Part shown: in pieces, positions 1 to 7,631 of the stretch
Numbering within the stretch: position 1 is the first letter of the stretch
Layout of the letters: the number at the start of each line of letters is the position of its first letter
Assembly (NCBI GenBank): GCA_020634435.1
Contig: JACKBS010000016.1
Span: 62,001-126,000 of the forward strand
Length of the DNA: 64,000 nucleotides
Reading direction: 5' to 3'
Source of the DNA: Ardenticatenaceae bacterium
GTDB lineage: Bacteria > Chloroflexota > Anaerolineae > Promineifilales > Promineifilaceae
Notes under the pieces: model-generated
Database searches by the model: none
Told to the model about the DNA's origin: nothing
Seen by the model: only the letters and a program-made list of their open reading frames with translations
Program-made: the position numbers and the translations under genes

Positions 1-2432
1 GAGCGTATCTGCAAGGCAGCCTCCGCCTGAGACAACGTCCAGCCTGCCGGCAGGGGGCAGGTAACGGTCACTGTACGGCCGCTCGGCAAATCAAAGTAGT
101 TATCGCTAAAAATCACATCAGCCCCGTCCAGGGAAAGTTCTACCAGGCGGGCCAGGGAACGGCCGTTCAGGGCGATGATCAGCAGGTCATCAGCCACTGA
201 ACAGGTGGCGCTGATTTGCGGGGCAACAAGCTGTAGATGTTTGGTCGGCGCAAAAAACGCGGTCTGCCGGGCCACCAGCTGATTTTCCTGCCACAGTTCG
301 GCCACCAGCACCAGATCACGCCGGTTGTCGTCAGTCACCTGGGCGGCAAAGTCCAGAATGTTGATGTGCGTAGTAGCCAACGGAGCCGCCAGCACCGATG
401 CTTCACCCATGCCCACAAGGCCACCGCCAAGCGTTTCCAGGGTCCATTGAATACGGCCGTTCCACTCATCACACAGATCGCTGGTTACGTACAGCCCATG
501 CCGCGGCGGTTCATCCACAATCGAGAGCAGCACCGGGGCATAAAAGCGGCGGGCCACATAATGCAGCGCCTTCCAGCGGCCAAAATAATCCAGGCTGGAC
601 CACGAGGCCACGGGCCAGCAGTCGTTAAGCTGCCAGTACAGCGTCCCAGCCACGCGTTCTCTGGCGCGTCGCCAATGCTCCACACCGTAGCGAATGCCTT
701 CGGCTTGCAGCACCATACTCAGGTAAACCAGCGACGGGAAATCTTTGGGCAGGCGGAACGTGTCCAACATCTGCCCCACCATCAAGCTGTTGCCGCTGTC
801 GTTCTTCTGGTGCCGCTCCATGATGTAAGAAGTCATATTCCAATCTTCTTCTTCGGCATAGGTGCGGATGGTCTCCAGCGGCGGCAGCGCCTGGAAGCCA
901 AATTCGCTCATGAAGCGAGGGTATTGGTTGCGGTAAGCGGTAAATGGTTTACGGCCGTGCCACACATCCCAATAATGGGCATCGCCCTGCGCCTGACCAT
1001 TCGGGTTTTCAAATGGCGTGTCCGACGAAGGCGAACTAGGCCAATAAACCGTATCCGGGTCGGCGGCGGTGCACCAGTCGGCCAGCGTGTGGTGGAAAAA
1101 TTGGTCATAAGCCACTTTCAGGTCATCCAGGTCAGTCATGTGCTTCCAACCCCAATCGACCCAGCCCCACTCCATCTCGTTGTTGCCACACCACAGGGCC
1201 AGGCTGGCTCGGTGGCGCAGACGGCGCACGTTTTCAGCCACCTCGATGCGCACGTTTTCCAGAAAGTCCGCGTCATCCAGTGGGTAAACAGAGCAAGAAA
1301 AGATGAAATCTTGCCAGATGAGGATGCCGTACCGGTCGCATAAATCGTAGAAGCGTTCTTCCTCAAAAAAGCCACCACCCCAAACGCGCAGCATGTTTTG
1401 GTGCGTCTCGGCCGCGCCGCGAATGAGCGCTTCTAGATAATCGTCACTGATGCGAGTGGGGAAGGAATCAGCCGGAATCCAATTAGAGCCTTTGGCAAAA
1501 ATCGGCACACCGTTGACCACAAATTCAAAGGAGCGGCCCCACTCGTCGGGGTCCTGGCGCAGCTGCAACGTGCGCAGGCCAAGCTGGTAGTGGCGCTCGT
1601 CCAACACCGCGCCGCCTTGAAGCAAGCTAACGGTCACCTGGTACAGCGGCTGTGCGCCGTAGCCGTTGGGCCACCAGAGTTGGGGATTGGCGATTGGAGA
1701 TTGGAGATTGAGGTTGGTTGAAGCTGCGGCTTCGGCGACAAATTCTTCGCCGTCAGGGGCAACGATCTGCAATCGTGCTGTTACATTTTCGGCCCGTCCA
1801 TCTAGCGCCAGCGTGGCAGAAACGGTAACTTGGCCGTTTTCGTGGCTTTGTCGCAGGTGAACATCACTCAGGCGTACGCCGCCACCTTCCAGCCGGATAT
1901 CTTTCCAAATGCCCACGGGTGGCAGCTGCGGACCCCAGTCCCAGCCAAACTGGCAAGGGGCTTTGCGTAGATGCGGGCCGCCGGGAATGGCCTGAGAAAC
2001 GCCGGGTAACGGCCGTATCTTTTGCTGCTCGGTCACATACTGCACCGTAGAAGCGAAGGTGATGACGAGTTCATTTTCGCCATCATGCAGCGTGTTTTTC
2101 ACATCCAGGCGGTATTGGCGGAACATGTTGTTGGTTTTGGCCAGGGTACGGCCATTTAACTCCACCGTCGCCAGCGTATCCAACCCGTCACAAACCAGCC
2201 AGACGTGTGGCTGAGCCAGCAGCTCGGAACCAGCCACAAACTGGGTGCGATACTCCCAGTCAGCCTCGGCCACCCACTGCACCTTCTTTTCATTGTCGCC
2301 CACAAACGGGTCAGGAATGCGACCCAGGGCCAACAAATCGGTATGCACGCCGCCAGGAACCGTGGCGGGTAGCCATTCAGCGGAGCCAGCCTGGCGAAAC
2401 TGCCAGGAACCAGTTAACGATTGAATTTGCAT
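1..2432 (-). CDS. Beta-mannosidase, GH2 family (C-terminus cut by window edge)
   Basis: Cytoplasmic exo-glycosidase (no signal peptide) expected to release mannose from beta-1,4-mannosides. About 810 residues are visible; the reading frame is still open at base 1. The order is an N-terminal galactose-binding-like sandwich, an Ig-like domain (preceded by the motif NPQLWWPNGYG), a TIM barrel, then C-terminal Ig-like material. The acid/base is Glu419 in WCGNNEMEWGW and the nucleophile is Glu510 in MSEFGFQALP; the SEFG(F)QA form is typical of mannosidases rather than galactosidases. The ATG at 2432 follows an AGGAAA ribosome site and lies 11 bp after the stop of the deacetylase gene, so it is the last visible gene of the importer operon. 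A run of GATTGGA-like heptamers at about 1682-1710 encodes an extra loop just before NPQLWWPNG. Family assignment is firm; the exact substrate is inferred. Confidence 0.93.
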   Translation of the reverse strand, partial: MQIQSLTGSWQFRQAGSAEWLPATVPGGVHTDLLALGRIPDPFVGDNEKKVQWVAEADWEYRTQFVAGSELLAQPHVWLVCDGLDTLATVELNGRTLAKTNNMFRQYRLDVKNTLHDGENELVITFASTVQYVTEQQKIRPLPGVSQAIPGGPHLRKAPCQFGWDWGPQLPPVGIWKDIRLEGGGVRLSDVHLRQSHENGQVTVSATLALDGRAENVTARLQIVAPDGEEFVAEAAASTNLNLQSPIANPQLWWPNGYGAQPLYQVTVSLLQGGAVLDERHYQLGLRTLQLRQDPDEWGRSFEFVVNGVPIFAKGSNWIPADSFPTRISDDYLEALIRGAAETHQNMLRVWGGGFFEEERFYDLCDRYGILIWQDFIFSCSVYPLDDADFLENVRIEVAENVRRLRHRASLALWCGNNEMEWGWVDWGWKHMTDLDDLKVAYDQFFHHTLADWCTAADPDTVYWPSSPSSDTPFENPNGQAQGDAHYWDVWHGRKPFTAYRNQYPRFMSEFGFQALPPLETIRTYAEEEDWNMTSYIMERHQKNDSGNSLMVGQMLDTFRLPKDFPSLVYLSMVLQAEGIRYGVEHWRRARERVAGTLYWQLNDCWPVASWSSLDYFGRWKALHYVARRFYAPVLLSIVDEPPRHGLYVTSDLCDEWNGRIQWTLETLGGGLVGMGEASVLAAPLATTHINILDFAAQVTDDNRRDLVLVAELWQENQLVARQTAFFAPTKHLQLVAPQISATCSVADDLLIIALNGRSLARLVELSLDGADVIFSDNYFDLPSGRTVTVTCPLPAGWTLSQAEAALQIR

Positions 2433-2443
2433 TGTTTAGTTTC

Positions 2444-3298
2444 CTACTTTTCTTGCCAAACTTTTTGTAAGGCGCGATAGTTTATTAAAATGATGCCCTC
2501 TTCCTCGATGACGGCTTTCGCCTGTGGCGAAGTGAAAAAATCAAAGTCGGCCTGGCGATAGCTGTGCCCGTCAGGGTCGATGGCGCTTAATTCCGCATTG
2601 CTCAAACCGGGATGCACCGCCCACTCGCTTAAACCAGTGGGCAGTTCACGCAAAAGTTCCACATAGCGAACGGCTTTGGTGGCTGGCTCCAGGAGGTAAC
2701 TGTCCAAGAAGTCGTAGTCTACGGTGGGCAGGTCGTGGCTTTGGACGGAATCGATCCAGGCTTGCCCCCTCACCCGCAGCGCCAGGCCATATTCTCGGGC
2801 TAACTTGAACATCAACGCCCAAATCGCTTCGTGGCTATTCAAGCGCAGCGCGTGCCAGTCCAGATGGCTGGGCGTTAGCCCAATGGCCAGTACCGTTTCG
2901 ATCTGGGCCCGAAATTCCAGCTCCAGTTCAGCCAGGCTAACCTGTGCTAAAAATCCGGGCATTTGCTCGAAGTTATAAAAATGACCTTCTTTGTTAACGA
3001 GGGATGGCACCTTATCTCTTGAGGTAACAGGTCCCCACCGGTAATCCGCCCAGTCAGCCAGCGCTGTGAGGTGCACGCCAAACGGTATTTCGGGGTGTTT
3101 GGCCAAAAACCGCATGGCGTGCCAGGCCCAGGGGCAGGGAACCATCAAGGTGGTTGACCCCACCACACCAGCTTGTAATGTGCCGATAACGGCCGTATTC
3201 ACCGCATGACACATCCCAAAATCATCGGCATTGATGATCAGTAAACGAGCGTCAGCCGGGTACCCCAGCAGCCGGTTTGTGTGACTATCGGGCGACAT
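2444..3298 (-). CDS. ChbG/YdjC-family carbohydrate deacetylase
   Basis: 284 residues, full length for the YdjC/ChbG family (PF04794), metal-dependent deacetylases of N- or O-acetylated oligosaccharides such as chitobiose. Visible metal/catalytic motifs: NADDFGMCH (Asp25/Asp26) near the N-terminus, GVHLTAL, HLDWHALRLN in the middle, and WAVHPGLS toward the C-terminus. No signal peptide, so cytoplasmic. It starts 49 bp after the ATPase gene and ends 11 bp before the beta-mannosidase, so it is probably co-transcribed with both. In this context it may remove acetyl groups from imported mannosides or from GlcNAc at the reducing end; that substrate is inference. Confidence 0.88.
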   Translation of the reverse strand: MSPDSHTNRLLGYPADARLLIINADDFGMCHAVNTAVIGTLQAGVVGSTTLMVPCPWAWHAMRFLAKHPEIPFGVHLTALADWADYRWGPVTSRDKVPSLVNKEGHFYNFEQMPGFLAQVSLAELELEFRAQIETVLAIGLTPSHLDWHALRLNSHEAIWALMFKLAREYGLALRVRGQAWIDSVQSHDLPTVDYDFLDSYLLEPATKAVRYVELLRELPTGLSEWAVHPGLSNAELSAIDPDGHSYRQADFDFFTSPQAKAVIEEEGIILINYRALQKVWQEK

Positions 3299-3347
3299 GC
3301 TCCACTTCCTGACGCGCTATCTCAATGGGTAGCTCTGAACGCCAACA

Positions 3348-4160
3348 TTACACCGTTGAGAGGTCCCATTCTTCGTAAATCTTGGGCACGTCGTTGATAA
3401 GGCGCTTGGTGTAGGGTTGCTTGGGCCGCAAAATCACTTCATCGGCCGAGCCGCTTTCCACAAACTTGCCTTTTTCCATGATGTAAACCGTGTCGGACAC
3501 GTAATAGGCCAAGCCAATGTCGTGGGTAATGAAGATGGGCGTCATGCCAATTTCATCACGCAGCTGTAGCAGCATGTCCAGGATGGTGGCCCGTGAACAG
3601 GCGTCAATCATGGAGGTGGGCTCGTCGGCCAGCAAGATTTTTGGCTTGAGCAAAAAGATGCGAGCAATCATCAAACGTTGCTGCTGCCCACCAGAAAGTT
3701 CAAACGGATACTTGTTGGTAAGTTCCTCAAACTTTAAGTTGACGAAGCTGCAAGCCTCGGCCATCAACTTGACTTTTTCCGCCTTAGACAGATTTCGGCC
3801 GCCGCGCATGTGGATGCAGTCTAAAAGCACGCTGTCGATCTTGTTAAAGATGTTGTAGGAGGCAAAGGGGTCCTGAAAGATGGCCTGGATTTGCTTCCAA
3901 TACTCTTTCTTTTTGCGGTGTGAGCTGATATCGCGCTTTTGTCCCTGGAAGTAAATTTCGCCTTCGGTTTCGTTGATCAGCCCAAGTAGCATTTTGGCCA
4001 AGGTCGTTTTGCCACTGCCAGACTCGCCCACGATGGAGATGATTTCGCCTTCGTGAAAGTTAAAGTCTACATGATCTACAGCGACGGTTTTACCACGGCC
4101 AAAACCAAATTCTTTGGTAACACCTTTCCCGCTTAAGCAGAGATTCCGTCCTTCATTCAT
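3348..4160 (-). CDS. ABC importer ATPase, OppF-like
   Basis: Nucleotide-binding subunit of an Opp/Dpp-type importer, about 270 residues. Walker A GESGSGKT at 45-52, signature LSGGQQQ at 155-161, Walker B ILLADE at 175-180 and H-loop His213 are intact. The D-loop region reads PTSMIDA rather than the usual PTSALD. The C-terminal oligopeptide/HPY cysteine extension found in the partner ATPase is absent, giving an asymmetric ATPase pair. The frame is open upstream to 4301, but the ATG at 4160 is preferred: it has GGGAGG 9 nt upstream and sits one base after the stop of the partner ATPase gene (TAAGATG), which indicates translational coupling. Confidence 0.9.
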   Translation of the reverse strand: MNEGRNLCLSGKGVTKEFGFGRGKTVAVDHVDFNFHEGEIISIVGESGSGKTTLAKMLLGLINETEGEIYFQGQKRDISSHRKKKEYWKQIQAIFQDPFASYNIFNKIDSVLLDCIHMRGGRNLSKAEKVKLMAEACSFVNLKFEELTNKYPFELSGGQQQRLMIARIFLLKPKILLADEPTSMIDACSRATILDMLLQLRDEIGMTPIFITHDIGLAYYVSDTVYIMEKGKFVESGSADEVILRPKQPYTKRLINDVPKIYEEWDLSTV

Positions 4161-4161
4161 C

Positions 4162-5175
4162 TTATTTTGCCTCCCTTGCATAAGCTGCACGCAGTTCTTC
4201 TTCCGAGTAGATGCACCGGTAAGTACGGCCGTTTTCCAGTTCGCGCAGTTCAATGGAAGTTGCCCGGCATTCTGCCTTGGCAAATTTGCATCGTTCGGCA
4301 AAACGACAGCCCGCTGGTGGATTTTTCAGGTTTGGCGGTACGCCAGGGATAGCCGTCAGCTTGACATCCCGCAGACCTTCCTCGGGCACGATGATGGACC
4401 CCATCAAACCTTTGGAGTAAGGATGAAGCGGGTCAAACACCATCTCGTGCGCGCTGCCCTTCTCCACAATCTGCCCGGCGTACATCACCACAATGTCATC
4501 GGTGACGTTGTACAGCAAGGGTAACTCATGAGTGATGAAGATCATGGATTTGATGTACCCGTTGTCCATCAGGTTGCGCAGCATCTTGATGACCATCTTC
4601 TGCGAAGTCACGTCCAGCGCCGACGAGGGCTCATCGGCAATGAGTACCTGTGGCGACAAGATTACCGAGATGGCAATGACGGTACGTTGTTTCATACCGC
4701 CGGACAGCTCAACCGGATACTTTTGCAACACTTCGGCGGGCAAGCCCAACGCTTCAAAGAGCTGCGTGGCCATCTGATGAATCTCTGTCTTGGAGACTGT
4801 GGCATCATGGGCCTGAATCACATCCTCGATAAAGTGAATGATGCGCTGGGTTGGGTTGAGGGCGTTCATAGCCGCCTGGGGAATGTAGGCAATTTCGCGC
4901 CCCAGAATAGATTTGCGCACATCATCAGGATTCATGCCGGAGATGTTACGGCCGTCGATGATAATTTCCCCACTGGTGTAGTGCAGCGGCGGGAAGTAGT
5001 AGCCCATCAAGCTCAACGCCAGGGTAGATTTGCCGCAGCCAGACTCGCCAGCAATGCCTAACGATTTTCCTTCTTCAACTTTGAGCGAAACATGATCTAC
5101 CGCATACACATCTTCCCGAAAGCGGGTGATGTATTTGGTGGTCAGTTCGTTCACCTCTAACATAACTTTTCCCAT
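4162..5175 (-). CDS. ABC importer ATPase, OppD-like
   Basis: 337-residue ATPase of the same Opp-type importer. Walker A GESGCGKS at 43-50, signature LSGGMKQR at about 157-164, Walker B VLIADE followed by PSSALD. The C-terminal oligo_HPY region carries cysteines at about 290, 296, 303 and 321 (GCRFAERCKFAKAEC), a pattern known to bind a [4Fe-4S] cluster in some Dpp/Opp ATPases. It starts 9 bp after the permease stop, with GGGGG before the ATG. An in-frame ATG four codons later is a possible alternative start. Confidence 0.92.
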   Translation of the reverse strand: MGKVMLEVNELTTKYITRFREDVYAVDHVSLKVEEGKSLGIAGESGCGKSTLALSLMGYYFPPLHYTSGEIIIDGRNISGMNPDDVRKSILGREIAYIPQAAMNALNPTQRIIHFIEDVIQAHDATVSKTEIHQMATQLFEALGLPAEVLQKYPVELSGGMKQRTVIAISVILSPQVLIADEPSSALDVTSQKMVIKMLRNLMDNGYIKSMIFITHELPLLYNVTDDIVVMYAGQIVEKGSAHEMVFDPLHPYSKGLMGSIIVPEEGLRDVKLTAIPGVPPNLKNPPAGCRFAERCKFAKAECRATSIELRELENGRTYRCIYSEEELRAAYAREAK

Positions 5176-5184
5176 GTCAACCCC

Positions 5185-6435
5185 CTAATCTCGCAGTGCC
5201 GGATTAAATACCTGGTCTAGCCCGGTATTCATTAAATTCATTGAGAACGCAATCAGGGCAATCACAATAATGACGGGGAAGTATGCCCACCATTTGCCCA
5301 GGATGTGCGCCTGGTAGATCATGGACCAGTTCATCATTAAGCCCAGCGTAGGATCAATCGTTGTCTTGGGGCCAAGCCCAAGGATAGACAACCCGGCTTC
5401 TGCCAGAATCCCAGACGAGATTTGCAGGATGAGCGCCATAATGACGTAGGAGGCGATGTAGGGCAGAATGTCTCTGACGATGATATGGGCAATGGAGTGC
5501 CCAGAAAGTTTGGACAGGTTGACATGATCGCGATTGCGCAGCGAAATTACTTGTGACCGCACCGCTCTGGCCGTCCATACCCAGGAGGTAAACCCGATGA
5601 CCACAGCGATGGTGGTGGCCCCGCGCTGTTCCTGCCCAATGCTGAAGGAGATCAGAATCAGCAGCACAAAACTGGGAATGACGGTGAACAGGTTGGTGAC
5701 GAACATGATGCCATCATCCACCAAGCCGCCGACGTAGCCGGAGACCAGCCCTAAAACCAGGCCAATTAACGTGGCAATGGTGCCCGCAACCAGACCGATT
5801 TTTAGCGATACGGCCGTTGCCCGTACCAGTTCTGTCAAAACATCACGCCCAAAGTTATCGGTGCCTAGCGGCAGCACCCGCACGTTGGGAACCTCGTTCA
5901 CATTCACGTAAGCTGCCTGGGGAACCGTGGTCACTTCTTCGAGAACGGCCGTTTCATCATTCATTTGGGCAATGATAGCGTCGTCGGTAGAGAGCAGGTT
6001 TTGGATGGAATTATTGAGCCGGATGTAATAGTTCCGGTCAGCGTTGGTCATACCGGGCAGGCGCACCGTGGGATCAAAGTTGCTAAACCACAAATCCAGA
6101 AGGCCCGCCGTATCGGTAATATCAATCTCGCTCTCGGCCATGCCGTTACCGACCAGCCAATCCTTAATGGCCACACGATCTTCGTCACTCAGCCGATCCG
6201 CAATACGCAGATCGGATGCCTCTTTCAGGTTGAGCGTGTAATGCGTGGACCCAATGCTGTCGTAAACGTTCACATAAATGCCAGGCTCAAAAAAGGTGCC
6301 TTGCCCAATGATCTGCAACGGCGGATCGGGAATCACCAGCGGGTAAATAATGACAATCAGCACAATGGTGGCGAAGATGACAAAGCCAGTGACAAATTTA
6401 CCAGACTCAAAAATTTGTTGTAATAAATGTTTCAT
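5185..6435 (-). CDS. ABC importer permease, OppC/DppC-like, with large extracytoplasmic insertion
   Basis: 416 residues, against about 300 for usual DppC proteins. The first membrane segment is at about 14-34. A stretch of roughly 150 residues with no membrane character follows before the conserved PLGTDNFGRDVL motif near residue 193, where normal family members have only about 30-40 residues. The remaining five membrane helices and the permease EAA loop (EAGLSILGLGP) are intact. The insertion should face outside the membrane, next to where the binding protein docks. It sits 14 bp after the upstream permease gene. Family assignment is firm; the role of the insertion is unknown. Confidence 0.9.
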   Translation of the reverse strand: MKHLLQQIFESGKFVTGFVIFATIVLIVIIYPLVIPDPPLQIIGQGTFFEPGIYVNVYDSIGSTHYTLNLKEASDLRIADRLSDEDRVAIKDWLVGNGMAESEIDITDTAGLLDLWFSNFDPTVRLPGMTNADRNYYIRLNNSIQNLLSTDDAIIAQMNDETAVLEEVTTVPQAAYVNVNEVPNVRVLPLGTDNFGRDVLTELVRATAVSLKIGLVAGTIATLIGLVLGLVSGYVGGLVDDGIMFVTNLFTVIPSFVLLILISFSIGQEQRGATTIAVVIGFTSWVWTARAVRSQVISLRNRDHVNLSKLSGHSIAHIIVRDILPYIASYVIMALILQISSGILAEAGLSILGLGPKTTIDPTLGLMMNWSMIYQAHILGKWWAYFPVIIVIALIAFSMNLMNTGLDQVFNPALRD

Positions 6436-6449
6436 AGCCGCATCTCCCC

Positions 6450-7454
6450 CTAATCCGCCTGGGCCGCTTTGATACGCGGATCAAGAATGCCGTAGACAAT
6501 TTCAATGGCAAAGTTGGCCAGCAGCACCATCAGCGTGATGATCAAAGTGGTTGCCGAAATAAGCGGGTAATCTTGCCCAAGAACGGCCGTTAAAATCGTC
6601 GATCCCAGCCCTGGATAGCTAAAAATAATCTCAGCCACCAACGCCCCACCAACCATCGTACCGATCGACAACGCCAAACCAGTGATCTGTGGCAGCATCG
6701 CGTTACGGAAAACGTAACGCACGATCTTGCTATCCTTAATCCCCAAGAAACGGCTGTACTTTACATAATCGGCATTTAGCTCATAAATGGCCATCGAGCG
6801 CATACCAATCGCCTGGCCACCAATCGTAATCAGTACAATCGACCAGAATGGCAACTGGTAGTGAACAAAGACAGACCAGAAAAAGTTCCAGCTAAAGTTC
6901 GGAATCAGGTCAAAACCGTACCCGCCAGAAGTGGGGAACCACTTCAAAGAAACGCCAAAGATAACCAGCAAAACAACAGCCATACCAAATGCGGGCAAGT
7001 TGCTCACAAAAATGCTGACAGGCATCAGAACCTTATCAAAAGCACCTTTGCGGTAAGCCGCCAAAGCACCCAGCGAATTTCCAACGATCCAACCCACAAT
7101 AATTGCGGGAAACTGCAAACCAATCGTCCACAAAATAGAAGACCGGATCACATCGGCTACAGTTCGTGGATATTGACTAAATGAAAACCCAAAATCTCCC
7201 TGAAATACATTTTTCACATAAAGGAAAAACTGCTCCATGATGGGTTTGTTTGTGCCAAACAGTTCGGTGTATTGCTCATAAATTGCCTGAACACCCGTAG
7301 TATTGCTCATACCCTGGGCCAAACGAGACACAATCGCGGCTACAGGATCACCAGGCATCAGGCGCGGCAAAATGAAGTTCAAGATAAACGCGGCCACCAA
7401 GGTCACCAAAAACCAAAGCAGCTTGTTGAAAAAATATTTTGTGTACCCTTTCAT
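6450..7454 (-). CDS. ABC importer permease, OppB/DppB-like
   Basis: 334-residue inner-membrane permease with the DppB pattern: first helix after YFFNKLLWF, then the motif LPRLMPGDP, a long loop, and five further helices with ILGIKDSKIVRYVFRNAMLP (EAA loop) and YPGLGSTIL near the end. The ATG at 7454 has AGGAG 7 nt upstream (GTGAGGAGAAGCTACATG); a GTG five codons earlier would place the start inside that ribosome site, so I prefer the ATG. It forms the channel with the OppC-like partner. Confidence 0.92.
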   Translation of the reverse strand: MKGYTKYFFNKLLWFLVTLVAAFILNFILPRLMPGDPVAAIVSRLAQGMSNTTGVQAIYEQYTELFGTNKPIMEQFFLYVKNVFQGDFGFSFSQYPRTVADVIRSSILWTIGLQFPAIIVGWIVGNSLGALAAYRKGAFDKVLMPVSIFVSNLPAFGMAVVLLVIFGVSLKWFPTSGGYGFDLIPNFSWNFFWSVFVHYQLPFWSIVLITIGGQAIGMRSMAIYELNADYVKYSRFLGIKDSKIVRYVFRNAMLPQITGLALSIGTMVGGALVAEIIFSYPGLGSTILTAVLGQDYPLISATTLIITLMVLLANFAIEIVYGILDPRIKAAQAD

Positions 7455-7581
7455 GTAGCTTCTCCTCACTCACAAAAACAGGGACAAACGATTGGTTCGA
7501 CAGTCACTTGGTAGGCACCAGATAGAGGAAGGTTCAGAGGTGAACCACAAGGAATACTAGAGGACTGCCACTCGCTAAAAA

Positions 7582-7615
7582 AACAGCCATGCCCTATTTC
7601 TAGGACATGGCTGTT
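7582..7615 (-). terminator. Hairpin with T-run between binding-protein gene and permease genes
   Basis: AACAGCCATG at 7582-7591 pairs with CATGGCTGTT at 7606-7615, extended inside by CCTA/TAGG around a TTTC loop. Seven A's on the plus strand at 7577-7583 give a U-run after the hairpin for minus-strand transcripts. It lies just after the binding-protein stop and before the permeases, a common way to make more binding protein than membrane complex. Confidence 0.75.
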
Positions 7616-7631
7616 TTTGTCAAACTATGGG

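Noticed and set aside
237..1343. Open frame of 368 codons on the plus strand
   Set aside because: It is antisense to the beta-mannosidase, whose catalytic motifs are intact on the minus strand; the plus-strand translation is His/Arg/Gln-rich with no recognisable domain.
7470..7631. Separate promoter between the binding-protein gene and the permeases
   Set aside because: I see a terminator-like hairpin but no convincing -35/-10 pair; partial read-through is simpler.
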